A DNA stretch of 64,000 nt from Macrothele yani (taxonomy: Eukaryota; Arthropoda; Arachnida; Araneae; Macrothelidae), in NCBI GenBank assembly GCA_039090855.1, contig CM077013.1, forward strand, positions 142,621,240 through 142,685,239, given 5' to 3'. Below, one piece after another: positions 21,630 to 34,173 of the stretch. Below the pieces are notes generated by a model. It saw only the letters and a list, made by a program, of their open reading frames with translations. It was not told the origin of the DNA and did not search any database. Each line of letters starts with the position of its first letter. Position 1 is the first letter of the stretch. Position numbers and translations under genes: made by a program.

Positions 21630-24588
21630 CAGGGTGTCCACAGAATTATCAACCTGATTTCCCTGACCAAATATATAAAAACCCCTGACCTCACACAAAT
21701 AGGTTTATTTGAGTTTTTCAATATATGTGCCATGATAATAAATAAAATTGAATTGGATAATTGAGAAACTTATATTACTTAAAAGTGTTTCCATTTGACG
21801 TATAAAGTTTCCCAAATAACTGATTCATAAATTTTTTTTTTTTTAATCGGCTTCCACTTTCGCTTATAGTTGTCTAACTCACATCTTTTTTTTTTCATGG
21901 TTTTACATTTATTGAAGAAACACTCAAACAAACCCATACACAATAAAATATTACAGTAGGAACACAGTGACTGTTTTTATATTACACACCACTTTTCTTC
22001 TTTTCACAATCTGAAATCTTCACCTGCAACGCTGCTTCTTCCGACTCTAGTTCCTTCCGTACTCTGTCTTTTTTCCTTCAGTTTTCTTTCTTCTTCATTT
22101 TGAAGAACACTTTTTTTCTCAAGATAATCCTGATATCTTCGTCTGGAGGCTCTTGCAGAAAAAAGAAGCCTTCTATTGACGGCAATGTGTTCTATTCCTC
22201 CCACATTTTTAATGGCATCAAAAACTGTTCTCTGACAAATCAGGTATTCTTCCAGGATATTTTCCACAAGAAGACTTATTGACAGAAAATCCACCTTCCA
22301 CTGAAGCATTTCCACGAGACATAATGAGACAAATTTTTATTACATTCCAAAGTTCACCGAATTGTTTTTAGTTGTCAAGTAGAGCACTGTAAAATTTGTC
22401 TAATCCAATGGAATCATCATGACTGTCTAAAAATTCATCAAACTGAGACTTTAAAGCAGATTGAGCTTCTAAACACAATGAAGCGTACTGTTTATTAGCT
22501 TTTTCAGCACAGTCATCTGAAATCCTGTTTGCACTAAGTAAAACTTCGAGCACAATTTCCAATCTCTTCTTGCCTAGACTTGGCTGCTACACTATAATAT
22601 TTGGGTCCAAACAAGTTACCCCCGGACAAACTTAAATTTTAGTGGGCTTTTCTCACGAAGTATTTTAATCATACTGGTCAGAAGTTTCCTAAATTCAAGC
22701 TTAAACTCTAATTTTTCCCTTTCTGAGCACTTCACTTCTTTTAATAGCTTTTTAGCACTAAATCCAATATCAACTTTCTCAATTGAGAGAAGATTTTCAC
22801 TTTTTGATACATCTAAAGTTAACAGTTTTGAGACACTATCAGCTTCACTTAATTTGTCAGGCTTCAAGCCATCAAATTTTTCATCAGATCCAGCAAATCA
22901 GTGTGGAAGAAAGGAATTAAAGGCTTTGGGTTCTGGAACCTTCTTAAAAAAGATTCACACTCTGAAGCTATAGTCCTAAATGCAGCCAATTTGCATTTCA
23001 ACAGTGGACTTTCCATGAATTCTACAAGAAACATGTGCTGTTTGCTGGAAACCAATGATTCTTGAACATATTTCTTGATATGATCATAGACAAGCAATGC
23101 CCTAGTCAAACAATTAACGTTTTCCAACCACCTTGCAGTGCAAACTTTCAAAGGGAAATTTTTACTTCCAGTAATCATAGTATAATTTGCACGGCGAGCA
23201 GGACTATCTTTTAAAAGGTAGTACAAGTTATGCAGAAAGTGATGTATATCCCATTTCACTGCTTCAAGTCCAGTTTTCATAGCTCCATTGACCACGTGAA
23301 GACCACATACTCCAATATCAACTAATAATTTACCATCTGGATTTTCAGTTCTAAGTTTATTTTTCAGCTTTTGAAGAAAGCTGAGATTAACATTAGATTC
23401 ACCCATTGACACTTGTAGCATGTTATCCAAGGGAAGAGGTGCACCTTTAACGAATTTCTCTAAAAGGTCATTAGCTGTTGCCCGTCCTAAAAACACACTA
23501 CTTAAGTATCTAGTGGAAACTTTTGCAAATTGACATCCCAATAACGAACAAACTGATCCATTTGCCCACACTGAGCAATTTTGTTTAGTGATTCATCAAA
23601 ACAAATTACAAAGTCAGTGCACTGCTTCAGATCGTCCATTAAACACTCTTTGAAATATGGTGCCAATCCATGGTTTATCACATAAGATGCTTTGCTTTTG
23701 CCTAAAGTAAATTTTGAAGCTATCGGAATATCAGGAAACATTAACTGAAATGTTTTGTTAATCTGTGTACAAGAGTTCAGAGACATTCGCTTGGACAACA
23801 CTTCCATGGCCCATATTATTTCAGACTTTGTTACATCATCTTTAACTACATAAGCATTAAGGTCACTGGGCTTCACATCATCTTTCACAACAAAAGTATT
23901 TGAGTCATTAGACTTAATATTTTCTAGAAGTACTGATTCCACATTTTCTGAGCTTGTTGATGGCAAGAGTTCGTTATTACAAAGAGAGTTCTTTTTCACA
24001 GAGGAAGTGAAAGAAGCAAGACTAAGCAGAGACATTTTAGCATGGATATTTTTCAAATGATTAGGGCCATTTCCGTGGCTGGAGACTGCCCGTCGGATGC
24101 CCCATGTTGCTAAGCTTTAAAAGTTTTAGAGCACACTTTACAAAACACTGATTCATTGTCGCCATTCACAGCAGCTAACGAACCAGAAAACTCAGGACTT
24201 AATTGTTCGTCTAACCACTGTTAATTAAACACACAGCGCTTTGACACTGCTGCAGTCTTAATTGCCTTTTAACAAGGCATAACTTATATCACAAATTTTC
24301 TTCAACTCCTTTGACCTAAAACAAAAAAAGAAATGTTAACAAGTAATGTAACACAACTTACAATAATAGGTAGGAAATACAAGGTTACATTAGTAGAAAG
24401 GGGAAGTTAGTGACTGTCTGCAACACCAAGTGCAAGTGTGTTGGGCAATGAGATCGTCACTCCCCGACGCCGGGTTAAAACTAGTTGTAGTCTGCGATTG
24501 AAATTTCCCTGACTTTTTTTTTAAATATCACTGATTTTCTCTGACTTTTACCAACATTTCCCTGACTTTCCCGAATGTCAACATCCTG
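21630..24588 (-). mobile_element. hAT-like DNA transposon inserted in the family 2 SINE
   Basis: The left end is CAGGGTGTCCACAGAATTATC. The right end reversed is CAGGATGTTGACATTCGGG, and both are followed by subterminal TTTCCCTGAC/TTCCCTGACTTTT repeats. TATTTA is repeated at 21624-21629 and 24589-24594, giving a 6-bp exact duplication. hAT elements usually make 8 bp, so either two bases have changed or the superfamily is different. The element encodes a decayed transposase on the minus strand. Confidence 0.8.
22004..24056 (-). pseudogene. hAT-like transposase with frameshifts
   Basis: Four blocks read in order. The first (24056-23502) starts MKNIHAKMSLLSLASFTSSV and contains CTDFVICFDESLNK, the region of the first catalytic acid. 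The second (23571-22864) contains LLVDIGVCGLHVVNGAMKTG and VCTARWLENVNCLTRALLVY, like the RWLEN motif of this group. The third is a lysine-rich helix (22867-22616). The last (22562-22004) has SVEGGFSVNKSLLVENILEE in mixed frames and a charged coiled-coil tail (RRRYQDYLEKKSVLQNEEER). At least three frameshifts (near 23510, 22865 and 22340) make it a pseudogene, but coverage of the protein is almost complete. Confidence 0.75.
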
Positions 24589-24799
24589 TATTTAGTGGTT
24601 CAAGCATTCATACCTGCCCAGGATCTAACCTGAGGTCTTTTCCTTGGCAGTCACGAACGTTGACCACTAGGCAACCCACGGCCCAAGAAATTATAAATAT
24701 TTATTGACACTATTTATAGTTCCCATATTTTATGAAGTTCAGTGTCTAGGCGGCTATGCTGCTGTGAGATACAACCATGGTTTCTACACGTACCCTTGA

Positions 24800-25265
24800 G
24801 CACTAAGTCTAGTTTTCTCCCTACAGCCTTTTTACTGTGAAAATGTTCATTAAAGAAAATTTTGCTGCCATCTTGAACATCTTTTTACTGGGCGGCCCAC
24901 CCAGCTAATTTTCTCAGCCGCCCAGCTAAATTTTCTTTAATGAACATTTTCACAGCGTACATAATAGTAAGAGGAAAACTTATTCGCACATACACCTTAA
25001 ATATTGATAAAAACTGGCTGAAATCTGTGAAAATAACTTTGTTTTTGTCATTTATGTACAATTTTCTAATGTTTTTATCATGTTATGTTACATTAATTCC
25101 TACCACACCCTAAAGATGTTTTTAATAAGTATAATAATGTTAAGCAAAACAACATCCTTTTTTTCTTTCTCTCTCTCAATTGGGGAAGGGGTTTGAAAGT
25201 ACCATCCAGCTAAAATCTTTTGCCACCCAGCTGTAAAAAGAATCTAGGGAGAACACTAAAGTCCA
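24800..25265. mobile_element. MITE-like element with internal hairpin
   Basis: The ends AGTCTAGTTTTCTCCCTACAG and (reversed) TTTAGTGTTCTCCCTAGATTC are imperfect inverted repeats flanked by CACTAA on both sides. Inside, CTGTGAAAATGTTCATTAAAG at 24834 is mirrored by CTTTAATGAACATTTTCACAG at 24935. TTTTGCTGCCATCTTGAACAT occurs both at 24860 and at 25270. No coding sequence is seen. Confidence 0.5.
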
Positions 25266-26646
25266 ATTTGTTTTGCTGCCATCTTGAACATCAACCACCC
25301 ATTGACATGCTCATTGAAGGCCCCGGCTCAGCTGGCAAACATATCGGCATCGTTGGTGTTCTACATCTCGGTGTCTTGCACAGGTACGTAAATTTTCCGT
25401 AAATTTTTTTTTTTTAAAATGACTATATTGTGTACTTTTTGCTTATTTTATATAATTTTTGATTTAAAAAAAGATGTAGTTTTTTGAAATTTTTCATCCC
25501 TGAATTTTACACCATATTCTGATCTGATCATATGTAGAGGATTTTAGGGAGTATCTGACCCCAGGTTTTAAAGAACCCTTACACACCATGTTCTACATGT
25601 TAACCATACGTTTATGTAATTTTTCTACCAAAATGAATGATTTGCCCTTAGTCTCTTCCTGCTATAACATGCAGTTTGCCCTTTAAAAAAAAAAAAGAAA
25701 AAAAAAAGGAGTGATTAGTTTTAGGTCATTTTTGTGCCATATTTTATAAAAACTCAGCTCTTTTTCAGTTTTTGTTTTACTTAGTATTGACGATGAATGC
25801 AGTTTTTCAATACAATTTCTCAATAGTTTCTGTGATTTCTAGTAGCAAATAAGAGCAGACATTTACAAACGCTTTCACATGGTGTTTACATACGGCCAGC
25901 TTACACTCACCACAAATAAAACCAAACTTTCATGCTTAATCACCATCTTTTTAAATATTTTTCACTGTCATCACATAAAATTCCATGTTTTTTTTAAAGG
26001 GACATTATGCTTTCTTTCCACATAAGCAAATAGAGTGAGATTTTGTTCACACAGGTTATTTTTTACTAAACACACTTTTTATTATTATTATTACTGTGTT
26101 TCATGTAATCACCTTAATAAGCATGGGACACAATAGTGCAACTGCGGCAAATTACATGTTAAAAAAAATTTGATAACTCATTTTTTATTTTTCTAGATTG
26201 CAGGAAAGTTTGGGAGACATGTATAGATTGATATTTTCTGCCCATGTATAGATCCTACAAATGCTTCTTCCCAAATGCAGGAAATACCACATTCAGTACA
26301 GTTTTAGGCTCATTCACAAACCTGAAACCTTTTTAGGTTGATTTAGAATTACTTCAGTGTAAAAGAAATACGATTTTATCAAAGCATAAGTATAGTTTGC
26401 ATTCAGTGACTTTTTCCCTTTTATCCCCTAAAACAAAAATAAGTTTGTTAAAAACCACACATTATCCTACACACCAAACAGCTTATTTTTAGGTGCATGT
26501 CCCGAGAAGTAATTAAGAATTCTAGAAATGCTTACCGGCCGAAATAGAAAAGGACTGCATACAAGTTCTAACAAAAAATTTGGAAAAAAAGAAAAAAACA
26601 TAGGGTAATTACTGCAATTTTTACTAAAACATGGGAAGTTATTTAC
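25266..26646. other. 5' part of FAM120 intron 1
   Basis: AT-rich intronic sequence. It includes a tail fragment of the family 2 SINE at about 25541-25590 (minus strand) and A-runs near 25685. Nothing coding is recognised. The donor of exon 1 lies at 26646-26641. Confidence 0.45.
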
Positions 26647-27297
26647 CTTATACGTCAATTTCAACTGCTGCGCTGAGAAATACCTTGGTGGATCAAATAT
26701 GGCATATTCAGCATCTTCAGCCATAAGTCCATGAAAATTGTATTCCCGACAAAATGCAATTACTTCTTGGTGGTGATCATCCATAGTGCAAACGACCGAT
26801 ACATTCAAATGCCGGAGCGCCATTCTCAAACAGGTACGCAGGCACACGGGTGGCACCCACCATATTTTCGGGGGTGGGGTTCCTTTGGTTTCTACATGTT
26901 TCATTACCTGGTTGATCTTCTTGCGATCGGACAACTGATCGTTAATCCAATCGTCCATGCGCTGGGGTTCCAGGCTACCATTAAAAAACACAGCAAGCTC
27001 AATGTTATTGTTCTGAATGGTCTGAATAAGTACAGATAAAAATTGGACCATACGATTCCACTGCCCGCCGCAAACCCAATCCGAATAAAAGCCCCCATAA
27101 AGTCTGTCTAAACAACACTCTCCATCGACAACAAGACACAGACGATTGCTAAAATAATAAGGCTGGTGGCGAACATTTGATCGTCCTCCCCCGACTCGCC
27201 TTACAGCTACATTACGGGCAATTTTGAGCAGATCAACCGGCACACAAGCGTTAGGACAATTGGCTTCAATAAACTTTTGCAGTGATTGAATTCCCAT
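26647..27297 (-). CDS. FAM120: FAM120-family gene, exon 1 with start codon
   Basis: The exon has 217 codons from ATG at 27297 to a perfect donor, TATAAG|GTAAAT, phase 0. The protein starts MGIQSLQKFIEANCPN and continues VDLLKIARNV, the XPG-like N-terminal start of FAM120 proteins. It then has LVVDGECCLDRLYGG (about 55-69), DWVCGGQWN (73-81), KGTPPPKIWWVPP (138-150), DHHQEVIAFCREYNFHGLMA (174-193) and EDAEYAIFDPP. FAM120A carries the equivalents RLYGGYQTDWVCGGQWN, NKGTPPPRAWFLPP and EDHHLEVVAFFRENGFHGLL. In vertebrates these proteins are RNA-binding scaffolds or nuclear receptor coactivators with a PIN/FEN-like fold. The insect function is inferred from family only. Reading past 26647 gives a spurious 59-residue extension. 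Confidence 0.93.
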
Positions 27298-27700
27298 TGT
27301 TCCTAACGAATAAAAACCACATACGAAACAAACTTTTCACACCCACATCAAAAAATAAGAAGTAACATAACACTTAACGCCCAAAATTCACGGACAATCT
27401 ACACTAACATAATGAATTGACATGTGAGGCGAGCCGCCGAGAAGAAATGGCGAGTTGCGCATGCGCTCTCAAGTCAGTATATCTTCTTGACCTCCGTTAA
27501 AGTGCCGGAGCACAAACCGCGAGTGCAACAGAGTTATTAGCATGGAGGTAGGAATAAAGGGAAAAAGTATGACATCACAACTTGAAGATTTCTTAGCAGA
27601 CGACGCTGACGGTGTGGCGGCCATCTTAAGACTTTGATGCTGGTTTTGAGCCATTGGGTATAGCGTCTAAAAGGGGAAGTGTGCCGTGCGAACTCAAAAT
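27298..27700 (-). promoter_or_regulatory. Probable FAM120 promoter and 5' UTR, with NRF1-type site
   Basis: The 350 bp upstream of the start codon are the most CpG-rich part of the region. TGCGCATGCGC at 27456-27466 matches the palindromic NRF1 consensus. AAGATGGCCGCC (minus strand, about 27613-27624) is one base from a YY1 consensus. There is no obvious TATA box, in keeping with a housekeeping-type promoter. The transcription start cannot be placed from sequence alone. Confidence 0.5.
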
Positions 27701-29936
27701 CTGCGTTCGAAATATGTCCCACGCCGCATCGCGGCGCTGCAGACGGCGTCTGTGTCAAAGATTGTGTGTACTGTTGTGCAATGTGAACCAAACAACAGGG
27801 GTTGGATTAGGATATGTACGATTTTCTTAAGTGTGTGATTATGGAAACACATTTTATGGTTCAGTGAAATGTCTACGTCTGGCGCAGAGTGCAGCGTCGG
27901 CAAATGTAATTGAAAGTATAATTATGCGTGATTTAAATTGATATGCTACCTCCTCGAAGAATGCCTACCAAAAGGCTAACAAATGGCTTGTATGTGCCAA
28001 GTAAAGAAGTGCTGTTTGGAAAATTTAAATGTATGTCACTTAGTAGCGGCTAGTGGTAAGCTGAGTCGAATCTGACGAAAAAGACAGGCTACGGTGCGAA
28101 ATAGTCACGTGCACAACTTAGTGCTGTCGCCAAGTCAATCGGTTGAACAGCCATTGCGTTTCATTGTTGGTTCACATTTGTTTGTATTGAGTGAGTGTTC
28201 CGTTTATTGCCATTTGGATACACGTATAGTTTTGTAAGGTAGGTATTATTATATTTCTAAGGTAAGGTTAATTCTTAGTAAACGTTTTATTTAGTTTTAG
28301 TAATAATTATAGGTTTAATGAGTAGATCTTAGTTTCACACGTGTTGAAATCTGTTCATGTCTCGTGAATAGTGAAGTATAAAGAAGTGAGTTATTCTGTA
28401 GTGTTGAATTCTTATTTCAAATAGAATAATTAATATATTTTGCCAATGCCGATTCACATAGAGCTTGAATATTACCAGAAATCAGGGCAACTTTTCAGGA
28501 AATTAGCCTTCGTAATTTGTATAACATTTGCATCTCCAACAATCGTTAGCCCTTTCTTTACGAAATTAATGCTTGAACTGTTGTTGCATTGTAATGTGTC
28601 TCTGAATTAAAGAGTACATTTTTTAATTTCGTAACTTAATGCAACTGTGATATAGCATTTGTCTGATTGAATTTACTAAAGCTGTCTGAACAGTGTGGAC
28701 AGATTATGTTGAAAAACTTGCATGATCAACTTTATTCTAACTGTACAAAACATAGGGAACTACTTTCGATTAAAAATTTCATATCTAGTTCTTCACTTGT
28801 ATTAAAAGGTGTAATTCTTTTACAGGAATTGCCAAAATTTGCCATGCCACAGTGTTGCAGTGTTAGTGGCTGCTAGTTAAATTATAGAAGTCAAAAGGAG
28901 ACTTACAACTTTTGCCATACCAATTGTCTTATACAAAATCTGCTGCATACATTTAAACAGACAAAGTTCTGATTTTAGATTTCCTTGTTCATTTTCCGTG
29001 GAATGTTTGTGTATGAGTAGCTTGAAAACTAAATAGGAAAACATAACTCTCCTCAGCTGGAAAATACTCTTGAACAACTTAGTGAAAGCCAAACATGACA
29101 ACTGAAATTATTTGAAATCACGTGAAAGGAAAATTAAGAAGTTGAAAGTCTGAACGCTTAGTTTTGTGTGCCTCTCCTTAGTGCATAGTGTGCACAGAGT
29201 AAGTCCTGAGATAGGAAAAAGAGTTCAAACTTATCAAATATTTTATATGCAAAAGTGTATAGCCAGGTTGGTTAAAGTATTGAAATGTATTTTTCTTCTG
29301 TAATAAATGAAGATAACATTTCTGAAAAGTTATCTTTGAAACTGGAAAGTAAAGATCCGTCATATTTGGTTTAATTTTATTTGAAACTTGTATACCAGGA
29401 AGCAGTACTTCAGTTAGCTTCTCGTAACATATTTCCAATCTTTTTTCTGCTTCATCACATATTCACACAGTGATGCGGAGTGGTTGGTGGCATTCTGTAC
29501 TGAAGATTTGTATTTAATATTTGGTGGTGTCTTTTTTTTTTCAAATTGGAACTAATACTGTTTGTGCAGTGGTTGCCCGTCTTCAAAATGGACCAGAGGT
29601 CCTCATTTACTAGCAGGTTTGATTTCATCTGTCAAAATTCATTTGAAAATCTATGGACTATTTTCTTTCCGTGGAAGATGATGCTGTACTCCTTCAAGCG
29701 TCATGGGGTCCGGCTAGTCCCTCAACGACACCATACCCGTACGAGTTCCATGTCACTTATTTTCAGATTAATAAATGTTAGCAGTAATATTGTAGCATTT
29801 TTGTTTATGTTTCAATACTGTACCAAAAAATTCCAGGAAATTTCTCTTATTTTTCATACTTACCACTATGACTTCATTGCCATAAAATTTTTGATAAAAA
29901 CACCTGTGAGAAATTAACTGAAGTGTTACTGTGTGT
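27701..29936. other. Intergenic stretch without a recognised gene
   Basis: Starts CpG-containing and becomes AT-rich after 28.2 kb. Short ORFs on both strands have no motif. A CACGTG E-box lies near 28107. No terminal repeats or element were identified. Confidence 0.4.
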
Positions 29937-29944
29937 GTGTGTGT

Positions 29945-30584
29945 CAGAGCTGAGTTCGGGCTGAATTTCAAGATCCTGAGCCTGAAGTATGTCAGCTCGA
30001 ACGAGCCCGAAAACTATGATTAACCTGTTAAGCATTGAAAAAAGTCTTCCAGACTTCCACTCTTTCCTACCCATGCAATTAACTGATGTCTTTCTCAACT
30101 GCGGAGTGGAGAAGGGATGTCTATCTATTTCTATAGTTACCTTTAACCATTCATTTATTCCCGAAATGTTTTTTTGGGGGAGGGGGACATCTGGAGGCAC
30201 AACAAACTATGTCGTATGTTGCTCAATAGAATTAGCAGGGAGCTGCCCCTTTGAGGTAGGGAGCAAAATTCCGTCAGCTTGCTATCTACTATCTATGCTT
30301 CTTAAAACTTATCCTTGGCAGAAATCCTGTAATTCATGGCCTATGGTATTTTGTTATCCAAGCCCGGAATGGATAGCCCTGCAGAATTCCTACTCCCCAT
30401 TTGACCCAGTTGCTGAAGAATTCTCTTTCACAACTAGAAAGTGTAAAAAAAGTCTCGTGTGCTAAATTATATAAAATCACATTAAAAGAAAAAGGAAGAA
30501 AATTCTTCCCCTCTCTCCAAGCCCGAACTCCAGTAAGTATTACACAGCCAGCGCCCGGTTCGGGCTCGGCCCGTCTCAGCACTG
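29945..30584. mobile_element. hAT-like MITE
   Basis: The left end is CAGAGCTGAGTTCGGGC and the right end reversed is CAGTGCTGAGACGGGC. Both have further GAGCC(C)GAA motifs inside (AACGAGCCCGAAAAC, AAGCCCGAACTCC). GTGTGTGT flanks both sides (29937-29944 and 30585-30592), which fits an 8-bp target duplication, but the flanks are GT microsatellite so this evidence is weak. No transposase is encoded in the 640 bp. Confidence 0.55.
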
Positions 30585-30592
30585 GTGTGTGT

Positions 30593-31360
30593 GTGTACTA
30601 GTGCTTAGCTTGACATTTATAGTAGGTATATTGAAAGTAAAAATTTAATTTTACTATAATGAGCAAATTTGGCTTCTAGTAAAGAATGTTAGTAAAATGT
30701 ATAAATTCCCTAGTGTTATGAAAAACTACTAACCAATTCTGCTTAATTCCTTTAGAAATGTGTGGGAAATATTTATTTATACTGTTAAAATGTTGTCTAA
30801 TCTAAAAAGTGATATCAAATATGTTTTATAAAAAAGTAGATCACAGGTATGAACATTACAAGAGTAGATTTTAGGTAAAGAAAATAATTGACATAACTCA
30901 TACATAAAATATTCAGATGGTAACACACACTGGAGGATCTAAAGCTGAGATAATTTTGATGTAACTTGTGATGATTCAAACTATTTGAAACAGATGTCTT
31001 AATTTCTGCCATTGGTTAGCAAGAATTCTTTTTTTATTTTGTTGTGTGTATCTATAACTTTGTTGCAGATGCTATCACATAAAGGAAGTTTGGGTAACAA
31101 TCTGAAGCTGAATACTGTTTAGCTTGTGATGACTTCCTTCTTTCAAACTATTTGAAACAGACATTTGAGGTACATTTATGTAAAAGAATGGACCCATTTG
31201 TTTATTTTTAATAGTATTTTTTACTTTGTTCCGCTTGAAGATACAAGACAAATTCATAGTCAATAGGTAAGTTGATACTTTATCCAAATGTAGTATTTAT
31301 GCTAATTTTTAAAACAAACTAAAAAATTAATTTCTGAATTGTAGCAAAGTGCTTTAATAA
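30593..31360. other. Intergenic stretch with a small direct repeat
   Basis: TTGTGATGA..TTCAAACTATTTGAAACAGA occurs near 30966 and again near 31124, about 160 bp apart, which suggests a partial tandem duplication. Nothing coding is recognised. Confidence 0.4.
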
Positions 31361-31915
31361 TATGAGGGTGGATCAAAAAGTTAGTTACACTGTTGAATAA
31401 AAAAATCAAGGATATACTCAGGGGATGTATGTTGGTTTACAACATTAATTCATTTTTCGACATAGTCGCCTAAGGACTGTAAACATTTATCGGAACGTGC
31501 GATTAACTTTCCCATACCTGTACAAGAAAAGTCCAGTTTGGTGCAACTAGTTAAGGACCGCACTTTTCACAGCCTCATCCGTTGGGAATCATTGTCCACT
31601 AAGCTCCTGTTTCATTTTACCGAACAAATGGTAGCCGCATGGGGATAAGTTGGGGCTGTAAGGTGGATGCTGCCACAATTCCGACTTGAATTAATGCAGC
31701 AATTCCCTTAGTTTTCCGTGCTGTGTAATGTTCTTGGACATCAGTGTGACACCTTCGCTCAACTTACCCCGGCATCTGTCCTTAATTGAATTTCGCAAAT
31801 TTAATGGTGTTTGGCAATATGAGTCACTTGATGGTTGTCTCTTTTGACAGAAATTCTGTGTAAACAACAGATTCACAGTCATCATGACCACTCCCGCAGA
31901 CAGAGACAGTTGGAC
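31361..31915 (-). pseudogene. Mariner-like transposase C-terminal remnant
   Basis: The minus strand reads CRGKLSEGVTLMSKNITQHG, LRELLH, HPPYSPNLSPCGYHLFGKMK and FPTDEAVKSAV. These are the final blocks of a mariner transposase (known pattern: D.ARPH..........L..PPYSPDL.P.D.HLF...K). The catalytic DNARPH has become KNITQHG, and SPNLSPCGY carries an Asp-to-Asn change. TATGAGGGTGGATCAAAAAG at 31361 resembles a mariner terminal repeat. The N-terminal half is absent. It lies just downstream of the THAP/P pseudogene. Confidence 0.7.
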
Positions 31916-32108
31916 TTTTCACGTCTTCCTTGTTGGGGAGGTGACATGTTTCCATTCCATGGACGATCGTTTGATTTCAGTTACGTAACAGTAAATATGT
32001 GATTTCAGATTGCTTATAGAGATATATTTCCCACGTATAATAAGAAGAAATATTTCTTCCCCAGTGTTTACCTGTATAACTGGGAATTTGCTAAGCATCG
32101 ACCTGACT

Positions 32109-33869
32109 CTAAATAGCTGAGCTATGATGAAGCAAGGCTCGCTTTGACTGGCGAAAATCTGATATGAAATGTAAACTAGAACAATCTGTAGGATGCATAA
32201 TGCTGTATTTAGTTCCAGAACAGTCTGCTGATATACCAAATGTCTTCCACATATTCCTGGTCCAAGAAGCCCCATCACACGTAATGAAATTAACAAACAG
32301 ACCTGCATTTTCAGTGAGAATAACAGCTTTAATAATTAATTTTGCTAGCAAAGTTCCACTTATATTGTTACTTGTGGCAAAAACACCAATTATTTGGGTC
32401 CAATCTCCATTTAATGGCTGAAACACCATTACCAGTCCGTGATTACATGGGGTATACTTAACAGTTTTTGAAGTGTATGGCCCAATATGAACAAACCCTA
32501 ATATTTCACCAGATGATTTTGCATGCAGTTTTTCTGTAAGCTTCACTTCATCTATTAATATACCACCATGTCTTGCAAAAGGCTCCATTTCACTTGTTTT
32601 CTTTGAAATAGTTTCAAACGTCAGTGCATTGAATCCAAAACTGCTGTTGTAATTTGAAATATACTTTCTAATAGTTGTTCTATTAGGTAGGATCATGATT
32701 TTGTGTTTCCGTATGTGCTCGTACAATTTTGGACTTTTTATGTGCATTAGTAAGCATTCAAGTAACCATTCTTTGGTATATGACATACCTCTTGCAGATT
32801 TCTTTTTTGCTGCCTTATAACAATGAATAACCATTTGCTGCTGCTTAATGCGTAATTCTGCTATTTTTTCATTAATGGAAAGTTCTGTAAAATTCCTTTT
32901 TTTTTTTTATTTTTTTTTTTTTAAGTTTAATTAGAGAGCGAAATAACTAGTTTCTTCAGCCTGTTGATTTTCCGAACTGTATTTTGATACTTATTTTTAA
33001 ATGTAGCCTTTCTTCTATGATAAGCTATTTTGTGCAAAAGTAAGCCCTGCAGATACTTACATCTGAGGCAAGTCTTTGTTGTTCCTTTCGTTACACAATT
33101 TTTGCTGTACAAATTATTCTAAAAAATAACTCCACTTTCAAGGTACTTCATGTTATTTTCAAATTCTGAAATGGAGCCTGTGCCATGACATACTGTTAGC
33201 CTATCAGTGTCTCGAATAATGGATTTTGATTCATCTTTAGAAGTAATATTAGAAACTGAGTTAATTTTTATTCCACGTAAATACACTTTACAGGTAACCT
33301 CTGGTTAACTTTTGGTAACAACAACCAGTTTTTCTGTTGTCAATGAATTTGACAATTCACATTTGAATGAATGAACATGGAAAATTATGCACTTTGAATT
33401 ATTTGCAGGAATTTGCTTACCCCAAAATACTGAAGGCTGTGATATTCAGAAGGCAGTTCCGTGTAACTCTTTGGGAAGTGAATTCCAAGCTATTTAAATT
33501 ACCATCAGGCTTATCATCGGTTTCCCTAACTTTCCTGTATTTTGCCAGAGTTTTTGACAGATAATGGGGAAGGTTTGGAAATATTGTTGGAATTGCATCT
33601 GGTGTCAAGATGGGCCGATCTCTGGGTATTAACACAGTCTCCTCATTTATTTTATGCACAAAATTTCGAACCACAAATCTCTCAAAGTGCAGTTCACATA
33701 CAGCACTAAATTTGTCGTAAGTTTTTATCTGCACATCTGCACCGGGAATCAATCTTTGCCACTGCTGTAAAAGTTTATCATTTTTGGGTATTCCAAAGAG
33801 TGACGGCTTACTGTTTTTGTACTGAGTATTGCAACCTGGCACAAAACTATGGTTATTTCTCTTCCGCAT
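32109..33869 (-). pseudogene. THAP9/P-element-type transposase, decayed
   Basis: The start codon is at 33869. The N-terminus carries a THAP-type zinc finger: VPGCNTQYKN, FGIPKND, W.RLIPGAD, then CELHFERF as the C-x2-H end. A middle region (33430-32927) includes KCIIFHVHSFKCELSN and TKTCLRCKYLQGLLLHKIAY in shifted frames. The catalytic part (32834-32109) includes TKEWLLECLLMHIKSP, GGILIDEVKLTEKL, PLNGDWTQIIGVFATSN and FITCDGASWTRNMWKTFGI. These match the RNase H-like fold of P elements and THAP9, with DE in IDEVKL and D in CDGAS. A frameshift near 33430 and stops near 33320 and 33120 disable it. The C-terminal GTP-binding/insertion part is not visible. Confidence 0.8.
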
Positions 33870-34173
33870 AATGAGCTAAGTATAACTTATATACAATATT
33901 TAGGTAATCCACATTCCTTCTAAAACCTAAAACATAACACGTTTTCGTCTAAATTACCGTTCTTTTCACAGTAAGCAACACGAATTTAGTTTCCCGCTCC
34001 CATCACAGTAAGAAAGAGGGAAGGGAAGGCGATCGAAGCGCCATCTACGAAGGGGACAAATTTCGGTATCCACGCCAATCATTACGTACGCTAGGCGCTC
34101 GGCACACTTTCCCTTCTAGACGCTATACATTGGGTTACGCCCGTGAGAAGTTTCATTTTCGAAATTTGAAGTT

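Larger units (their letters stand above)
21490..24685 (-). mobile_element. tRNA-derived SINE, family 2, split by a hAT-like element
   Basis: On the minus strand, the right part (24685 to 24589) starts GGGCCGTGGGTTGCCTAGTGG and includes a B box region (GGTTAGATCC). The left part (21629 to about 21490) continues with GGATGGGCACGTTAAGCCGTCGGACCC and ends in GGGTTGTTTAAGACCTGGGGTCAG. Joined, they match the uninterrupted copy at 49897-50160 along its whole length. The hAT-like element 21630-24588 fills the gap. The tail motif also occurs alone near 25545-25590 and 62151-62200. Confidence 0.85.

Noticed and set aside
26467..26646. Continuation of the FAM120 exon 1 ORF to 276 residues
   Set aside because: The last 59 residues lose all family similarity exactly at a TATAAG|GTAAAT donor and are intronic.
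29937..29944. GTGTGTGT as decisive target duplication for the MITE
   Set aside because: It is part of a microsatellite on both sides, so it is only weak support; the call rests on the inverted ends.
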